Part shown: piece after piece, positions 36,448 to 48,030 of the stretch
Numbering within the stretch: position 1 is the first letter of the stretch
How the letters are laid out: every line of letters begins with the position of its first letter
Assembly (NCBI RefSeq): GCF_003752595.1
Contig: NZ_RKIJ01000010.1
Coordinates: forward strand, 248,001-312,000
Reading direction: 5' to 3'
Source: Cellulomonas sp. PhB143
GTDB lineage: Bacteria; Actinomycetota; Actinomycetes; Actinomycetales; Cellulomonadaceae
DNA length: 64,000 nucleotides
Position numbers and translations under genes: made by a program
The notes under the pieces: model-generated
Told to the model about the DNA's origin: nothing
Seen by the model: the letters and a program-made list of their open reading frames with translations, nothing else
The model's database searches: none

Positions 36448-36549
36448 ATGAGCCCCGTCGACGCCCCGCACCGGCCGCAGCGCGCGGTCGCGTCGCGGAC
36501 GCCGCTCGGCGCGCGCGTGGACGCCGCGCGGACCGTCCTCGCGTGTTGA
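36448..36549 (+). CDS. Putative sulfur-type leader peptide ending ARVDAARTVLAC
   Basis: A 33-residue ORF, probably leaderless, ends in R-V-D-A-A-R-T-V-L-A-C and then a stop. Short actinobacterial leader peptides with a C-terminal VDxxR(x)4C pattern are found upstream of sulfur and cysteine/methionine genes, as I recall from annotation practice. The single Cys is the last codon. A perfect 12-bp stem-loop begins 3 nt after the stop, as in attenuators. The gene it would control is the 68-residue ORF at 36681, or a lost target. It is not seen in the sulfite-oxidase-like gene, which ends 80 nt upstream. Confidence 0.6.
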   Translation: MSPVDAPHRPQRAVASRTPLGARVDAARTVLAC

Positions 36550-36551
36550 GG

Positions 36552-36592
36552 GCTCGCCGACCCGAGGCAGCCAGGATCCGGGGTCGGCGAGC
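36552..36592 (+). terminator. 12-bp stem-loop after the leader peptide
   Basis: GCTCGCCGACCC (36552-36563) pairs perfectly with GGGTCGGCGAGC (36581-36592) across a 17-nt loop. It lies directly after the leader stop and before the next gene, so it is a candidate attenuator or terminator. Confidence 0.65.
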
Positions 36593-36680
36593 GGTACGCG
36601 GTGCGCCGCGTCCCTGCGATCGCCGGGCCCTCGCGGGCGCGGTCTGCGGACCCCCGTCGCAGCTCCTCGGAGGAACCCTC

Positions 36681-36887
36681 ATGAGCACCACGTCCCTCGC
36701 CCCCCGTGCCCTCGCCCCCCGTGCCACCGCCCCCCGCCCCACGACAGCAGACGCCCGGCCAGGCTCCCCGCGACCGGCCGCGCGGCTCGTCGACCTCGCC
36801 GCCCCCGGTCTGACGATCGAGGCGCTCGTCGCGCTCGACATCGAGGCCTTCAGCCAGCGCCTGCGCTCGCACCCGAGGGAGGCCTGA
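36681..36887 (+). CDS. Small hypothetical protein (68 aa)
   Basis: I do not recognise this protein. The ATG at 36681 follows GGAGGAA at a good distance, which argues for translation. The N-terminal half is a low-complexity Pro/Ala/Arg segment (LAPRALAPRATAPRP, encoded by a 15-bp repeat). The C-terminal half looks more structured: RLVDLAAPGLTIEALVALDIEAF. There is no signal peptide or membrane helix. It lies downstream of the leader peptide and stem-loop and ends 13 nt before the ileS -10 hexamer. Its position suggests control by sulfur supply, but that is inference. Confidence 0.55.
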   Translation: MSTTSLAPRALAPRATAPRPTTADARPGSPRPAARLVDLAAPGLTIEALVALDIEAFSQRLRSHPREA

Positions 36888-36900
36888 CCGGGTCCCGCGG

Positions 36901-36906
36901 TAGCAT
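36901..36906 (+). promoter_or_regulatory. -10 hexamer of the ileS T-box transcript
   Basis: TAGCAT lies 25 nt before the specifier codon of the T-box. No good -35 is visible. Confidence 0.5.
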
Positions 36907-36909
36907 GGG

Positions 36910-37178
36910 CCCACAGGCGTCGACCCGGCCATCACCGGCGAGCCTCCGGAAGAACGGCGTCCGCCCGGCGGGCGCCCGGTAGAACCGGACGGGTGGGCCC
37001 GTCACAGCCTGCGAAGAGCGGTCGACGACCGCTCCCGGCCGCCCCGGCGGCCGGGAGGACGTCGGCAAGCGGGGTGGTACCGCGGCTCGTGCCACCCGAC
37101 GGGCGTCCGCACGGACGTCGTCGGGCCGGACGGGTCGTCCTCGCACGAAGGAACGACCCGTGCCACCCAGCCCAGGAG
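36910..37178 (+). ncRNA. ileS T-box riboswitch (actinobacterial short-stem-I type)
   Basis: The leader has an isoleucine ATC specifier (36931-36933) in a short hairpin loop flanked by CCGGCC and ACCGGC. Further down is the conserved T-box GGGTGGTACCGCG (37072-37084), whose TGGT can pair with the ACCA 3' end of uncharged tRNA-Ile. GGGTGG pairs with CCACCC (37092-37097), and CCCGACG with CGTCGGG forms a competing stem. No T-tract terminator is seen, so control is probably at translation, as in other actinobacterial ileS leaders. Confidence 0.9.
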
Positions 37179-37188
37179 CCCGACCGCC

Positions 37189-40100
37189 ATGGCGTACCCG
37201 CTGCACCGCCCCGCCGCACCGTCCCCCGACCCGTCCGGGACCGGTGCCCAGATCCCCGCCTCGCCGGACCTTCCCGCGCTCGAGCGCGGGGTGCTCGCCT
37301 TCTGGAAGCAGGACGACACCTTCCGTGCGTCCGTCGAGGCGCGCTCCGCCGGGACCGACGGCGACAACGAGTTCGTCTTCTACGACGGACCGCCGTTCGC
37401 GAACGGCCTGCCGCACTACGGCCACCTCCTGACCGGGTACGCGAAGGACGTCGTGCCGCGCTTCATGACGATGTGCGGACGGCGCGTCGAGCGCCGCTTC
37501 GGCTGGGACACGCACGGCCTGCCGGCGGAGCTCGAGGCGGAGCGCGTGCTCGGCATCACCGACAAGTCGCAGATCGAGGCCATGGGCATCGAGGCCTTCA
37601 ACGAGGCGTGCCGCACCTCGGTCCTCACCTACACCGACGAGTGGCAGGAGTACGTCACCCGTCAGGCCCGGTGGGTCGACTTCGAGCACGACTACAAGAC
37701 GCTGGACGTCACGTTCATGGAGTCCGTGCTGTGGGCGTTCAAGACGCTGCACACCCGGGGCCTGGCGTACGAGGGCTACCGCGTGCTGCCCTACTGCTGG
37801 CGCGACGAGACGCCGCTGTCCAACCACGAGCTGCGCATGGACGACGACGTCTACCAGTCGCGCCAGGACCCCGCGCTGACGGTCGGGTTCCGGCTGGCGG
37901 ACGACGCGGCGGGCGCGGCGGCGCCCGCGGCGGGTGCGCTGGCGCTCGTGTGGACGACGACGCCGTGGACGCTGCCCTCGAACCTCGCCGTCGCCGTGGG
38001 GCCGGAGATCGAGTACGTCGTCGTGGAGCCGGGGGAGGGCTCGGCCCTGTCCGGCGACCGCGTGGTGCTCGGCGCGGCCCGGCTCGCGGCCTACGCCAAG
38101 GAGCTCGGCGAGGACGCGGCGGTCGTCGCGACGCTGACCGGCGCCGACCTCGTCGGCACCTCGTACACGCCGCCGTTCGACTACTTCGCCGGTCACGAGG
38201 GTGCCCACCGGGTGCTGGCCGGCGAGTTCGTCTCGACCGAGGACGGGACGGGGATCGTGCACCTCGCCCCGGCGTTCGGCGAGGACGACATGGCGGTCTG
38301 CGCGGCGGCGGGCATCGAGCCGGTGCTCCCGGTCGACGGCCGCGGCCGCTTCACGAGCCAGGTCGCCGACTACGCGGGCGAGCAGGTCTTCGACGCGAAC
38401 CCGCGGGTCATCAAGGACCTCAAGGGCGGTGAGGGCCCGCTCGCGCGGGTCGAGGAGCGCCGTCGGGCCGTCGTGGTGCGCCACGAGACCTACGAGCACT
38501 CCTACCCGCACTGCTGGCGCTGCCGGAACCCCCTGATCTACAAGGCGGTCTCGAGCTGGTTCGTGCGCGTGACCGAGTTCCGCGACCGCATGGTCGAGCT
38601 CAACCGGGACATCGACTGGACCCCCGAGCACATCCGCGACGGGCAGTTCGGCAAGTGGCTCGCCGGCGCGCGCGACTGGTCGATCAGCCGCAACCGCTAC
38701 TGGGGCACGCCGATCCCGGTGTGGGTCTCGGACGACCCGGAGCACCCGCGCACGGACGTGTACGGGTCGCTCGCCGAGCTGGAGGCGGACTTCGGGCGCC
38801 TGCCCGTGAACGCGGCGGGGGAGCCCGACCTGCACCGGCCCTACATCGACGACCTGACGCGACCGAACCCGGACGACCCGAGCGGCCGGGCGACCATGCG
38901 GCGCATCCCGGACGTGCTCGACGTCTGGTTCGACTCGGGCTCGATGCCCTTCGCCCAGGTGCACTACCCGTTCGAGAACGCCGACTGGTTCGACCACCAC
39001 TTCCCGGGCGACTTCATCGTCGAGTACATCGGCCAGACGCGGGGCTGGTTCTACCTGCTGCACGTGCTCTCGACGGCGCTCTTCGACCGCCCGGCGTTCT
39101 CCAGCGCCGTCTCGCACGGCATCGTGCTGGGCTCCGACGGCCGCAAGATGAGCAAGTCGCTGCGCAACTACCCGGACGTGAGCGAGGTGCTCGACCGCGA
39201 CGGCTCCGACGCCATGCGCTGGTTCCTCATGTCCAGCCCCATCCTGCGCGGCGGCAACCTCGTCGTCACGGAGGAGGGCATCCGCGACTCGGTGCGCCAG
39301 GTGCTGCTGCCGCTGTGGAGCACGTACTACTTCTTCACCCTGTACGCGAACAGCGCCGACGGCGGCGCGGGCTACGCGGCGCAGCGCGTCGGGGCGGAGC
39401 GCGTCGCCTCGCTGCCGGCGATGGACCGCTACCTGCTGGCCCGCACGCGCGAGCTGGTCGAGACCACGGGCGAGCAGCTCGGCGCCTACGACATCGCCGG
39501 CGCGTGCGAGAGCGTGCGCCGCTACCTCGACGCCCTGACCAACTGGTACGTGCGGACCCAGCGTGAGCGCTTCTGGTCCGAGGACCACGACGCGTTCGAC
39601 ACGCTCTGGACGGCGCTCGAGGTGCTCACGCGCGTGATGGCGCCGCTCGCCCCGCTGCTGACCGAGGAGGTCTGGCGCGGCCTGACCGGCGGCCGCTCGG
39701 TGCACCTGACGGACTGGCCCCGGGTCGGGGCCGACGGCCCGGAGGACGGCGTCCTGCCGGCCGACGGCGCGCTGGTCGAGGCCGTCGAGCAGGTCCGTGC
39801 GGCGGTGTCCGCGACCCTGGGCCTGCGCAAGGCGCACCGCCTGCGGGTGCGTCAGCCGCTGCGCTCGCTCACGGTCGCCTCGCCGGTGCCGGACGGCGTG
39901 CGCCCCTACGCCGCGCTGCTCGCTGCCGAGCTCAACGTCCGCTCCGTCGAGGTGCTGGCGCTGGACGGGGACGTCGCCGCCCGGTTCGGGATCAGCGAGC
40001 GGCTCGCGGTGAACGCGCGGGCGGCCGGCCCGCGGCTGGGCCGCGGGGTGCAGGCCGTGATCCAGGGCGCCAAGGCCGGGTCCTGGCGCCGGTCGGACGA

Positions 40101-40518
40101 CGGCACGGTCGTCGTGACGACGCCCGGCGGAGACGTCGCGCTCGAGGATCAGGAGTACGAGCTGACCACGGTCGTCGCCTCCGGTGACGACGCCGACGTC
40201 GCGGCGGCCGTCCTGGCCGACGGCGGCTTCGTCGTCCTCGACCTGGCGCTGGACGACGAGCTGCGCGCCGAGGGCTACGCCCGCGACGTCGTGCGCGAGG
40301 TCCAGGACGCGCGCAAGGCGGCCGGGCTGCAGGTCGCGGACCGGATCGTCCTGTCCCTCGTCGTCGCGCCGGAGCACGCCGCGGCCGTCGAGGCGCACCG
40401 CGGGCTGATCGCCGCGGAGACGCTCGCTCGCGAGGTCACGGTGGCGCAGGGCGCAGCGGGGGCCGCGCTCGCGGTCGCCGTGGTGAAGGCAGACGACGCA
40501 CAGCAGGAGGACGCATGA
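37189..40518 (+). CDS. ileS: Isoleucyl-tRNA synthetase
   Basis: A class I synthetase charging tRNA-Ile. The 1109-residue length and [13 protein letters not shown] (residues 75-87) put it in the actinobacterial/eukaryote-like IleS group. [10 protein letters not shown], an editing domain and the KMSKS loop (653-657, [11 protein letters not shown]) are present. The ATG at 37189 follows AGGAG at about 10 nt. The T-box leader should raise expression when tRNA-Ile is uncharged. It overlaps folC by 4 nt. Confidence 0.97.
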   Translation: MAYPLHRPAAPSPDPSGTGAQIPASPDLPALERGVLAFWKQDDTFRASVEARSAGTDGDNEFVFYDGPPFANGLPHYGHLLTGYAKDVVPRFMTMCGRRVERRFGWDTHGLPAELEAERVLGITDKSQIEAMGIEAFNEACRTSVLTYTDEWQEYVTRQARWVDFEHDYKTLDVTFMESVLWAFKTLHTRGLAYEGYRVLPYCWRDETPLSNHELRMDDDVYQSRQDPALTVGFRLADDAAGAAAPAAGALALVWTTTPWTLPSNLAVAVGPEIEYVVVEPGEGSALSGDRVVLGAARLAAYAKELGEDAAVVATLTGADLVGTSYTPPFDYFAGHEGAHRVLAGEFVSTEDGTGIVHLAPAFGEDDMAVCAAAGIEPVLPVDGRGRFTSQVADYAGEQVFDANPRVIKDLKGGEGPLARVEERRRAVVVRHETYEHSYPHCWRCRNPLIYKAVSSWFVRVTEFRDRMVELNRDIDWTPEHIRDGQFGKWLAGARDWSISRNRYWGTPIPVWVSDDPEHPRTDVYGSLAELEADFGRLPVNAAGEPDLHRPYIDDLTRPNPDDPSGRATMRRIPDVLDVWFDSGSMPFAQVHYPFENADWFDHHFPGDFIVEYIGQTRGWFYLLHVLSTALFDRPAFSSAVSHGIVLGSDGRKMSKSLRNYPDVSEVLDRDGSDAMRWFLMSSPILRGGNLVVTEEGIRDSVRQVLLPLWSTYYFFTLYANSADGGAGYAAQRVGAERVASLPAMDRYLLARTRELVETTGEQLGAYDIAGACESVRRYLDALTNWYVRTQRERFWSEDHDAFDTLWTALEVLTRVMAPLAPLLTEEVWRGLTGGRSVHLTDWPRVGADGPEDGVLPADGALVEAVEQVRAAVSATLGLRKAHRLRVRQPLRSLTVASPVPDGVRPYAALLAAELNVRSVEVLALDGDVAARFGISERLAVNARAAGPRLGRGVQAVIQGAKAGSWRRSDDGTVVVTTPGGDVALEDQEYELTTVVASGDDADVAAAVLADGGFVVLDLALDDELRAEGYARDVVREVQDARKAAGLQVADRIVLSLVVAPEHAAAVEAHRGLIAAETLAREVTVAQGAAGAALAVAVVKADDAQQEDA

Positions 40519-41927
40519 GCCCGTCGCAGGACAGCCAGGACCGTGATCGGCGGCGCGCGGCGCGCCAGGAGGCGGCCGACGCCGACGCGCGCGCCGACCT
40601 CGCCACCGTCTACGCCCACATCATGGACCGGGCGCCGGAGCACGACATCGACCCGACGCTCGACCGGGTGCGCCGCGTGCTGGAGCTCATGGGCGACCCG
40701 CAGAAGGCGTACCGCACGATCCACCTGACAGGGACCAACGGCAAGACCTCCACGGCGCGCATGACCGAGCGGCTCGTGCGCGAGCACGGCCTGCGCACGG
40801 GCCGGTTCACGAGCCCGCACCTGACGAGCGTCACCGAGCGGATCGCGGTCGACGGCGTGCCCATCGCCCCGGCGCGCTTCGTCGAGGTCTGGGAGGACGT
40901 GGCCCCGTACGTCAACGTCGTCGACCGCGAGTCGCAGGAGGAGGGCGGCCCGCGCCTGAGCTTCTTCGAGGTGCTCACGGTCATGGCCTTCGCGGCGTTC
41001 GCGGACGCGCCCGTGGACGTGGCGGTCGTCGAGGTCGGCATGGGCGGCGAGTGGGACTCGACCAACGTCGTCGACGGCGACGTCGCGGTGATCACCCCCG
41101 TGGCGCTCGACCACGAGCGGTGGCTGGGCCGGACCGTGACCGAGATCGCGACGACCAAGTCCGGGATCGTCAAGGACCGCGCGACCGTGGTCCTCGCGGA
41201 GCAGCCCGAGGCCGCGGAGGTCGTGGTCCTGGAAGCCGCCGCTGCGCGGGGCGCCCACGTGCTGCGCGAGGGCGTCGAGCTCGAGGTCGCGCGCCGCGCG
41301 GTCGCCGTCGGCGGCCAGCTCGTGGACCTGCGCACGCCCGCGGGCCTCTACACCGAGATCTTCCTGCCGCTGCACGGGCAGTTCCAGGCGCACAACGCGC
41401 TGCTCGCGCTCGCGGCGACCGAGGCGCTGCTGGGCGGGCGCGCGCTCGGCGCCGAGATCGTCGAGGCGGCGTTCGCGGACGCCAGCGCCCCCGGCCGGCT
41501 CGAGGTGGTGCGCTCCAGTCCGACCGTCATCGTCGACGCGGCGCACAACCCTGCGGGGGCGCAGGCGCTCGTCGACGCGCTCGACGAGGCGTTCGGGTTC
41601 ACCCGCCTGATCGGCGTCGTCGCCGTCATGGGCGACAAGGACGCGGAGGGACTCCTCGCCGCCTTCGAGCCGTACCTGGCCGAGGTCGTCGTCACGCGCA
41701 ACAGCTCGGACCGCTCGGCCGACCCCCAGGATCTCGCGGAGGTCGCCCAGGACGTGTTCGGCGAGGACCGCGTGCACGTCGCGGAGCGGCTCGACGAGGC
41801 GCTCGCGGTCGCCGCGGACCTCGCGGAGCGGGGCGACGAGACGGGCGTGGGGGCCGGCGCGGGGGTGCTGGTGACGGGCTCCGTGGTCACGGTCGCGGAC
41901 GCCCGCGTGCTGGTGGGCCGGGGCTGA
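40515..41927 (+). CDS. folC: Bifunctional folylpolyglutamate synthase/dihydrofolate synthase
   Basis: FolC adds glutamate to dihydropteroate and folates using ATP. The 470-residue protein has the P-loop [23 protein letters not shown], and the C-domain [19 protein letters not shown]. Its ATG overlaps the ileS stop (ATGA), so it is translationally coupled to a T-box-controlled gene. In many actinobacteria folC is followed by a DUF4233 gene and ndk; here those lie 5 kb further on. Confidence 0.95.
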   Translation: MSPSQDSQDRDRRRAARQEAADADARADLATVYAHIMDRAPEHDIDPTLDRVRRVLELMGDPQKAYRTIHLTGTNGKTSTARMTERLVREHGLRTGRFTSPHLTSVTERIAVDGVPIAPARFVEVWEDVAPYVNVVDRESQEEGGPRLSFFEVLTVMAFAAFADAPVDVAVVEVGMGGEWDSTNVVDGDVAVITPVALDHERWLGRTVTEIATTKSGIVKDRATVVLAEQPEAAEVVVLEAAAARGAHVLREGVELEVARRAVAVGGQLVDLRTPAGLYTEIFLPLHGQFQAHNALLALAATEALLGGRALGAEIVEAAFADASAPGRLEVVRSSPTVIVDAAHNPAGAQALVDALDEAFGFTRLIGVVAVMGDKDAEGLLAAFEPYLAEVVVTRNSSDRSADPQDLAEVAQDVFGEDRVHVAERLDEALAVAADLAERGDETGVGAGAGVLVTGSVVTVADARVLVGRG

Positions 41928-42035
41928 ACCGGGGCTGAGCCCGGGCGTCGCGCCCGTCGCGGCGGGGGTGTTTGATGGAGCCACGGTCCGCCGGCGAACC
42001 CTCGGCGGAGCCGCCGACCCCGGGAGGACCGCGCG

Positions 42036-43031
<996 letters not shown>

Positions 43032-43074
43032 GCCGTCCCGGCGACCGAGGTGGGCGATCCGAAGAGGGTGCGGG

Positions 43075-43716
43075 ATGACGCTGGACGTGACGTGGGCGCT
43101 GCTGTGGGTACGGCTGACGGCGGAGTCCGTCCGGGCGGCGAAGGACGAGCTCACCGAGCTGGACCGGGTCATCGGCGACGGCGACCACGGGGAGAACCTG
43201 GACCGGGGGTTCACGGCCGTGAGCGCCAAGCTCGGGGCGCTCGAGGAGCAGCCGGCACGGATCGACGAGGTGCTCAAGATCGTGGCGACGACGCTCATGT
43301 CCAAGGTGGGAGGCGCGTCGGGCCCGCTGTACGGCACGGCGTTCCTGCGGGCCGCGAAGGTCACCGGCATCCCGGAGCTCGACTCGCAGGGGGTCGTCGC
43401 GCTCCTCGAGGCGGCGCTCGAGGGCATCACCGCACGCGGGCACGCCGAGGCGGGGCAGAAGACGATGGTCGACGCCTGGCAGCCCGCGGTCGACGCCGCC
43501 GAGGCGGCGGCCGGCGCGGGTGACGACCCGGAGCGCGTGCTGGCCGCGGCGGCGCGCGCGGCCGCCGACGGCGCGCGGTCCACGACGCCGATGGTGGCGA
43601 CCAAGGGCCGGGCGAGCTATCTGGGCGAGCGCAGCGCCGGGCACGAGGACCCGGGCGCCGCGTCGACCCGGCTGATCCTCGACGCGGCGGTCCGCGCGGC
43701 GGAGGAGCGCGGATGA
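43075..43716 (+). CDS. dhaL: Dihydroxyacetone kinase subunit DhaL
   Basis: DhaL carries a tightly bound ADP that is rephosphorylated by DhaM and then phosphorylates dihydroxyacetone. The Mg-binding Asp cluster GDGDHGENL is at residues 34-42, followed by SKVGGASGPLYGTAFLRAA. The length of 213 residues is normal. The ATG at 43075 lies 43 nt after dhaK. Its stop overlaps the dhaM start. Confidence 0.95.
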   Translation: MTLDVTWALLWVRLTAESVRAAKDELTELDRVIGDGDHGENLDRGFTAVSAKLGALEEQPARIDEVLKIVATTLMSKVGGASGPLYGTAFLRAAKVTGIPELDSQGVVALLEAALEGITARGHAEAGQKTMVDAWQPAVDAAEAAAGAGDDPERVLAAAARAAADGARSTTPMVATKGRASYLGERSAGHEDPGAASTRLILDAAVRAAEERG

Positions 43717-44465
43717 GCGCGACCGCCCCCGCGCCGCGGGCGGTCGCTCGGGTGCGCCTCGTGCTGGTCTCCCACTCCGCCTCCGTCGCCGAGGGCGTGT
43801 GCGAGCTCGCCGCGCAGATGGCGCCGGGCGTGCGCCTCGTCCCGGCGGGCGGGACCGAGGACGGCGGGATCGGCACGGGCTACGAGCGGGTCGAGGACGC
43901 GCTGCGCGCGGCGCTCGACGACGCGGACGCCACCGCGGTCGTGCTGACGGACCTGGGGTCGGCCGTGATGACCGTCGAGGCGGTCCTGGAGGCCGAGCCG
44001 GAGCTCGCGGAGCGCTCCCGGCTGGTCAGCGCGCCGTTCCTGGAGGGCGCGGTCGCCGCTGCCGTCACCGCCCACGGCGGGGGTGACCTGGACGTCGTCG
44101 CCCGGTCGGCGGAGCACGCGGGGACGATGTTCGGCGCCGCCGGTGACGGCGACACCGCGCCGGTGCCCGAGACCGCGGTCGGGTCGGGCCGCGATGCCGG
44201 CGCCGGGACGGGCGCGGTGCGGACCGTCGTCGTGCCCAACCCGACCGGGCTGCACGCGCGTCCGGCAGCGGTGCTCGCCCGGATGGTGGCGGGCCTCGGG
44301 GTCGCGGTCACGATCGACGGGGTGAACGGGGCGAGCGTCCTGGAGATCATGAAGCTCGGGGCCGGCCAGGGCAGCACGGTCGAGGTCCGGGCGAGCGGCA
44401 CCGGCGCCGCGGAGGCCGTCGACGCCGTCGTCGGCGCGATCGAGGGCGGGCTCGGCGACCTCTGA
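43713..44465 (+). CDS. dhaM: DhaM phosphoryl donor: EIIA-mannose domain fused to HPr
   Basis: The N-terminal 130 residues are a mannose-class EIIA domain with His21 (VLVSHSASVAEG) and LTDLGSAVMTVE. After an Ala/Gly-rich linker comes an HPr domain with His181 (NPTGLHARPAAVLARM). No enzyme I domain follows, unlike in E. coli DhaM, so phosphate must come from the PtsI encoded at 3.0 kb. The ATG overlaps the dhaL stop. Confidence 0.93.
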   Translation: MSATAPAPRAVARVRLVLVSHSASVAEGVCELAAQMAPGVRLVPAGGTEDGGIGTGYERVEDALRAALDDADATAVVLTDLGSAVMTVEAVLEAEPELAERSRLVSAPFLEGAVAAAVTAHGGGDLDVVARSAEHAGTMFGAAGDGDTAPVPETAVGSGRDAGAGTGAVRTVVVPNPTGLHARPAAVLARMVAGLGVAVTIDGVNGASVLEIMKLGAGQGSTVEVRASGTGAAEAVDAVVGAIEGGLGDL

Positions 44466-44505
44466 CGCGTGACCGACCTCACTCCCGGGCGCCTGGAGCG
44501 GAACC

Positions 44506-44535
44506 TGCACGCAGTGCAAGAATGCACGACGTGCA
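44506..44535. promoter_or_regulatory. Paired TGCAC-N3-GTGCA palindromes over the tetR start
   Basis: TGCACGCAGTGCA (44506-44518) and TGCACGACGTGCA (44523-44535) are two 13-bp palindromes 17 bp apart centre to centre. They overlap the tetR start codon. This is the expected layout for autoregulation by a TetR-family protein. Confidence 0.7.
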
Positions 44536-45139
44536 AGAAACACCGGACCAGCCGGTCGGGCTGAGGGAGCGCAAGAAGCGCCTGCGGCGCGCCGCGCTCG
44601 TCGACGCCGCCCACGCGCTCGTCCGCGAGCGCGGCCTCGACGGCGTCACGGTCGAGGCCGTCTGCGCCCGCGTCGGCGTGTCCACCCGCACCTTCTTCAA
44701 CTACTTCGCGAGCAAGGACGACGCCGTCCTCGGCATCGTCCCGATCGAGCTGTCCGAGGCGACCACGGCGACGTTCACGGCCGGCGGCCCGAGCGGGCGG
44801 CTGGTCGACGACCTGCTCCCGCTGATCGCCGAGTGCCTCGAGGGGCCGCTGATGACGCCCGAGCGCGTCGCGGCGGTGCTGGAGATCGTGCACGACGAGC
44901 CCCGCCTCGTCGCCCACCAGATGGCGTGGATGGAGTCGCAGCTCGAGGGGATGCGCGCGCTGCTCGCCGCCCGGGCCCGGGCGACGCGCACCGGCGTCGA
45001 GCCCGACCTGGTCATCACCGTGGCGATGGCCGTCTTCCGTGCGGCCTACCTGCGGTGGGAGCGCGACGGCGCGGCGGGCTCGCTCCCGGACGCCGTCGGG
45101 CCCGCGCTCGAGGACCTGCGCGCGCTGCTGCGCGAGTGA
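44522..45139 (+). CDS. TetR-family transcriptional regulator
   Basis: A 205-residue regulator. The N-terminal helix-turn-helix (ALVRERGLDGVTVEAVCARVGVSTRTFFNYFASKDDAV) is typical of TetR, with a divergent ligand domain behind it. The ATG at 44522 lies inside the second operator palindrome; an in-frame GTG at 44531 is a plausible alternative that would remove three residues. It precedes an MFS exporter on the same strand by 86 nt, so it probably represses that exporter. The ligand is unknown. Confidence 0.9.
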   Translation: MHDVQETPDQPVGLRERKKRLRRAALVDAAHALVRERGLDGVTVEAVCARVGVSTRTFFNYFASKDDAVLGIVPIELSEATTATFTAGGPSGRLVDDLLPLIAECLEGPLMTPERVAAVLEIVHDEPRLVAHQMAWMESQLEGMRALLAARARATRTGVEPDLVITVAMAVFRAAYLRWERDGAAGSLPDAVGPALEDLRALLRE

Positions 45140-45164
45140 GCGCACCCGCCAGAGGCCGAACCGC

Positions 45165-46997
<1,833 letters not shown>

Positions 46998-47001
46998 TCG
47001 G

Positions 47002-47478
47002 GTGAGCCACCCGAACGCCGCGGCGTCCTCCGTGCCCGGTCCGGGCGCGGACGGCGCCGCGCCGCGCATCCGCGCGAAGAAGTCCGCGAAGCTCCAGTTC
47101 ACGTCGACGACGCTGGTGCTCGAGGCGGTCGTCGTGCTGTTCGCGACGTTCACGGTCTACGCGCTGCGCACCGTCCCGTCCGTGTGGCCCGACGCCGTGG
47201 CGCCGCCGACCGGTGCGGCGATCTGGACCGTGGGCGCCGTGCTGATGGTGGTGCTGGTCGTGCTCTCGCGTGCGGTCGGCACGGGGCCGGGCTACGTCGC
47301 CGGGAGCGTCGTGCAGCTCCCGGTCCTCGCGACCGGCCTGGTCGTGCCCCTGATGTTCGTCGTGGGCGTGGTCTTCGCCGCGATGTGGATCGTGTCGCTG
47401 CGCCTCGGCGGGCGCATCGACCGGGAGCGTGCCGCGTACGACGCCGCGCACCCCGAGACCGCGCCGAACGTCTCCTGA
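47002..47478 (+). CDS. DUF4233 membrane protein
   Basis: A 158-residue protein with four hydrophobic segments (LVLEAVVVLFATFTVYAL, IWTVGAVLMVVLVVLS, VVQLPVLATGLVVPLMFVVGVV and the adjoining MWIVSL). It matches the DUF4233 proteins usually encoded between folC and ndk in actinobacteria. It has no known function. Here folC lies 5 kb upstream, separated by dha and tetR/MFS, while ndk still follows directly. The GTG is probably leaderless. Confidence 0.82.
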   Translation: MSHPNAAASSVPGPGADGAAPRIRAKKSAKLQFTSTTLVLEAVVVLFATFTVYALRTVPSVWPDAVAPPTGAAIWTVGAVLMVVLVVLSRAVGTGPGYVAGSVVQLPVLATGLVVPLMFVVGVVFAAMWIVSLRLGGRIDRERAAYDAAHPETAPNVS

Positions 47479-47486
47479 CGCGCCGG

Positions 47487-47492
47487 TAGGGT
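47487..47492 (+). promoter_or_regulatory. -10 hexamer of ndk (leaderless)
   Basis: TAGGGT ends 7 nt before the ndk ATG. Confidence 0.55.
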
Positions 47493-47499
47493 TGGCTCC

Positions 47500-47964
47500 A
47501 TGACCGAGACCCTCGCCGACACCGTGGCGCCCGCAGTGACCGAGACCGTCGAGCGCACCCTCATCCTCGTCAAGCCCGACGGCGTCCGCCGGGGGCTGTC
47601 GGGCGAGGTGCTGCGCCGCGTGGAGACCAAGGGCTACACCCTCTCCGAGGTCCGGCTGCGCGACGCCGACCCGGAGCTGCTCGCCGCGCACTACGCCGAG
47701 CACGAGGGCAAGCCGTTCTACCAGCCGCTCGTCGACTTCATGCTCTCCGGCAAGATCCTCGCCGTCGTCGCCGAGGGGCAGGGCGTGATCGCCGGCTTCC
47801 GCTCCCTCGCGGGCGCCACCGACCCGACGTCGGCCGCCCCCGGGACCATCCGCGGCGACCTCGGCCGCGACTGGGGGCTGAAGGTCCAGCAGAACCTCGT
47901 GCACGGGTCGGACTCCGCGGAGTCGGCGGAGCGCGAGATCGCGCTCTGGTTCCCCGGGCTCTGA
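47500..47964 (+). CDS. ndk: Nucleoside diphosphate kinase
   Basis: It balances NTP pools by moving phosphate from ATP to NDPs. The 154-residue protein has TLILVKPDGVRRGL, the phospho-His135 motif NLVHGSDS, and GTIRGDLG. An N-terminal extension of about 17 residues precedes the usual start; the ATG at 47500 fits the -10 hexamer and so is kept. It lies after DUF4233 and before smc. Confidence 0.95.
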   Translation: MTETLADTVAPAVTETVERTLILVKPDGVRRGLSGEVLRRVETKGYTLSEVRLRDADPELLAAHYAEHEGKPFYQPLVDFMLSGKILAVVAEGQGVIAGFRSLAGATDPTSAAPGTIRGDLGRDWGLKVQQNLVHGSDSAESAEREIALWFPGL

Positions 47965-48017
47965 GCCGGACGCCCCCGCGCGGGCCCGTCCTCCCGGGGC
48001 GGGCGGCCTGCCCGCAC

Positions 48018-48023
48018 TAGAGT
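48018..48023 (+). promoter_or_regulatory. -10 hexamer of smc (leaderless)
   Basis: TAGAGT ends 7 nt before the GTG at 48031. Confidence 0.55.
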
Positions 48024-48030
48024 GCGGTGC

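Noticed and set aside
36850-40398. Very long open frame on the strand opposite ileS
   Set aside because: It is an antisense shadow of ileS. In GC-rich DNA stop codons are rare on the opposite strand, and the translation is Arg/Val/Gly-rich with no motif.
41942-41956. Strong terminator after folC
   Set aside because: CGGGCG-TCG-CGCCCG is only a 6-bp stem, too weak to call.
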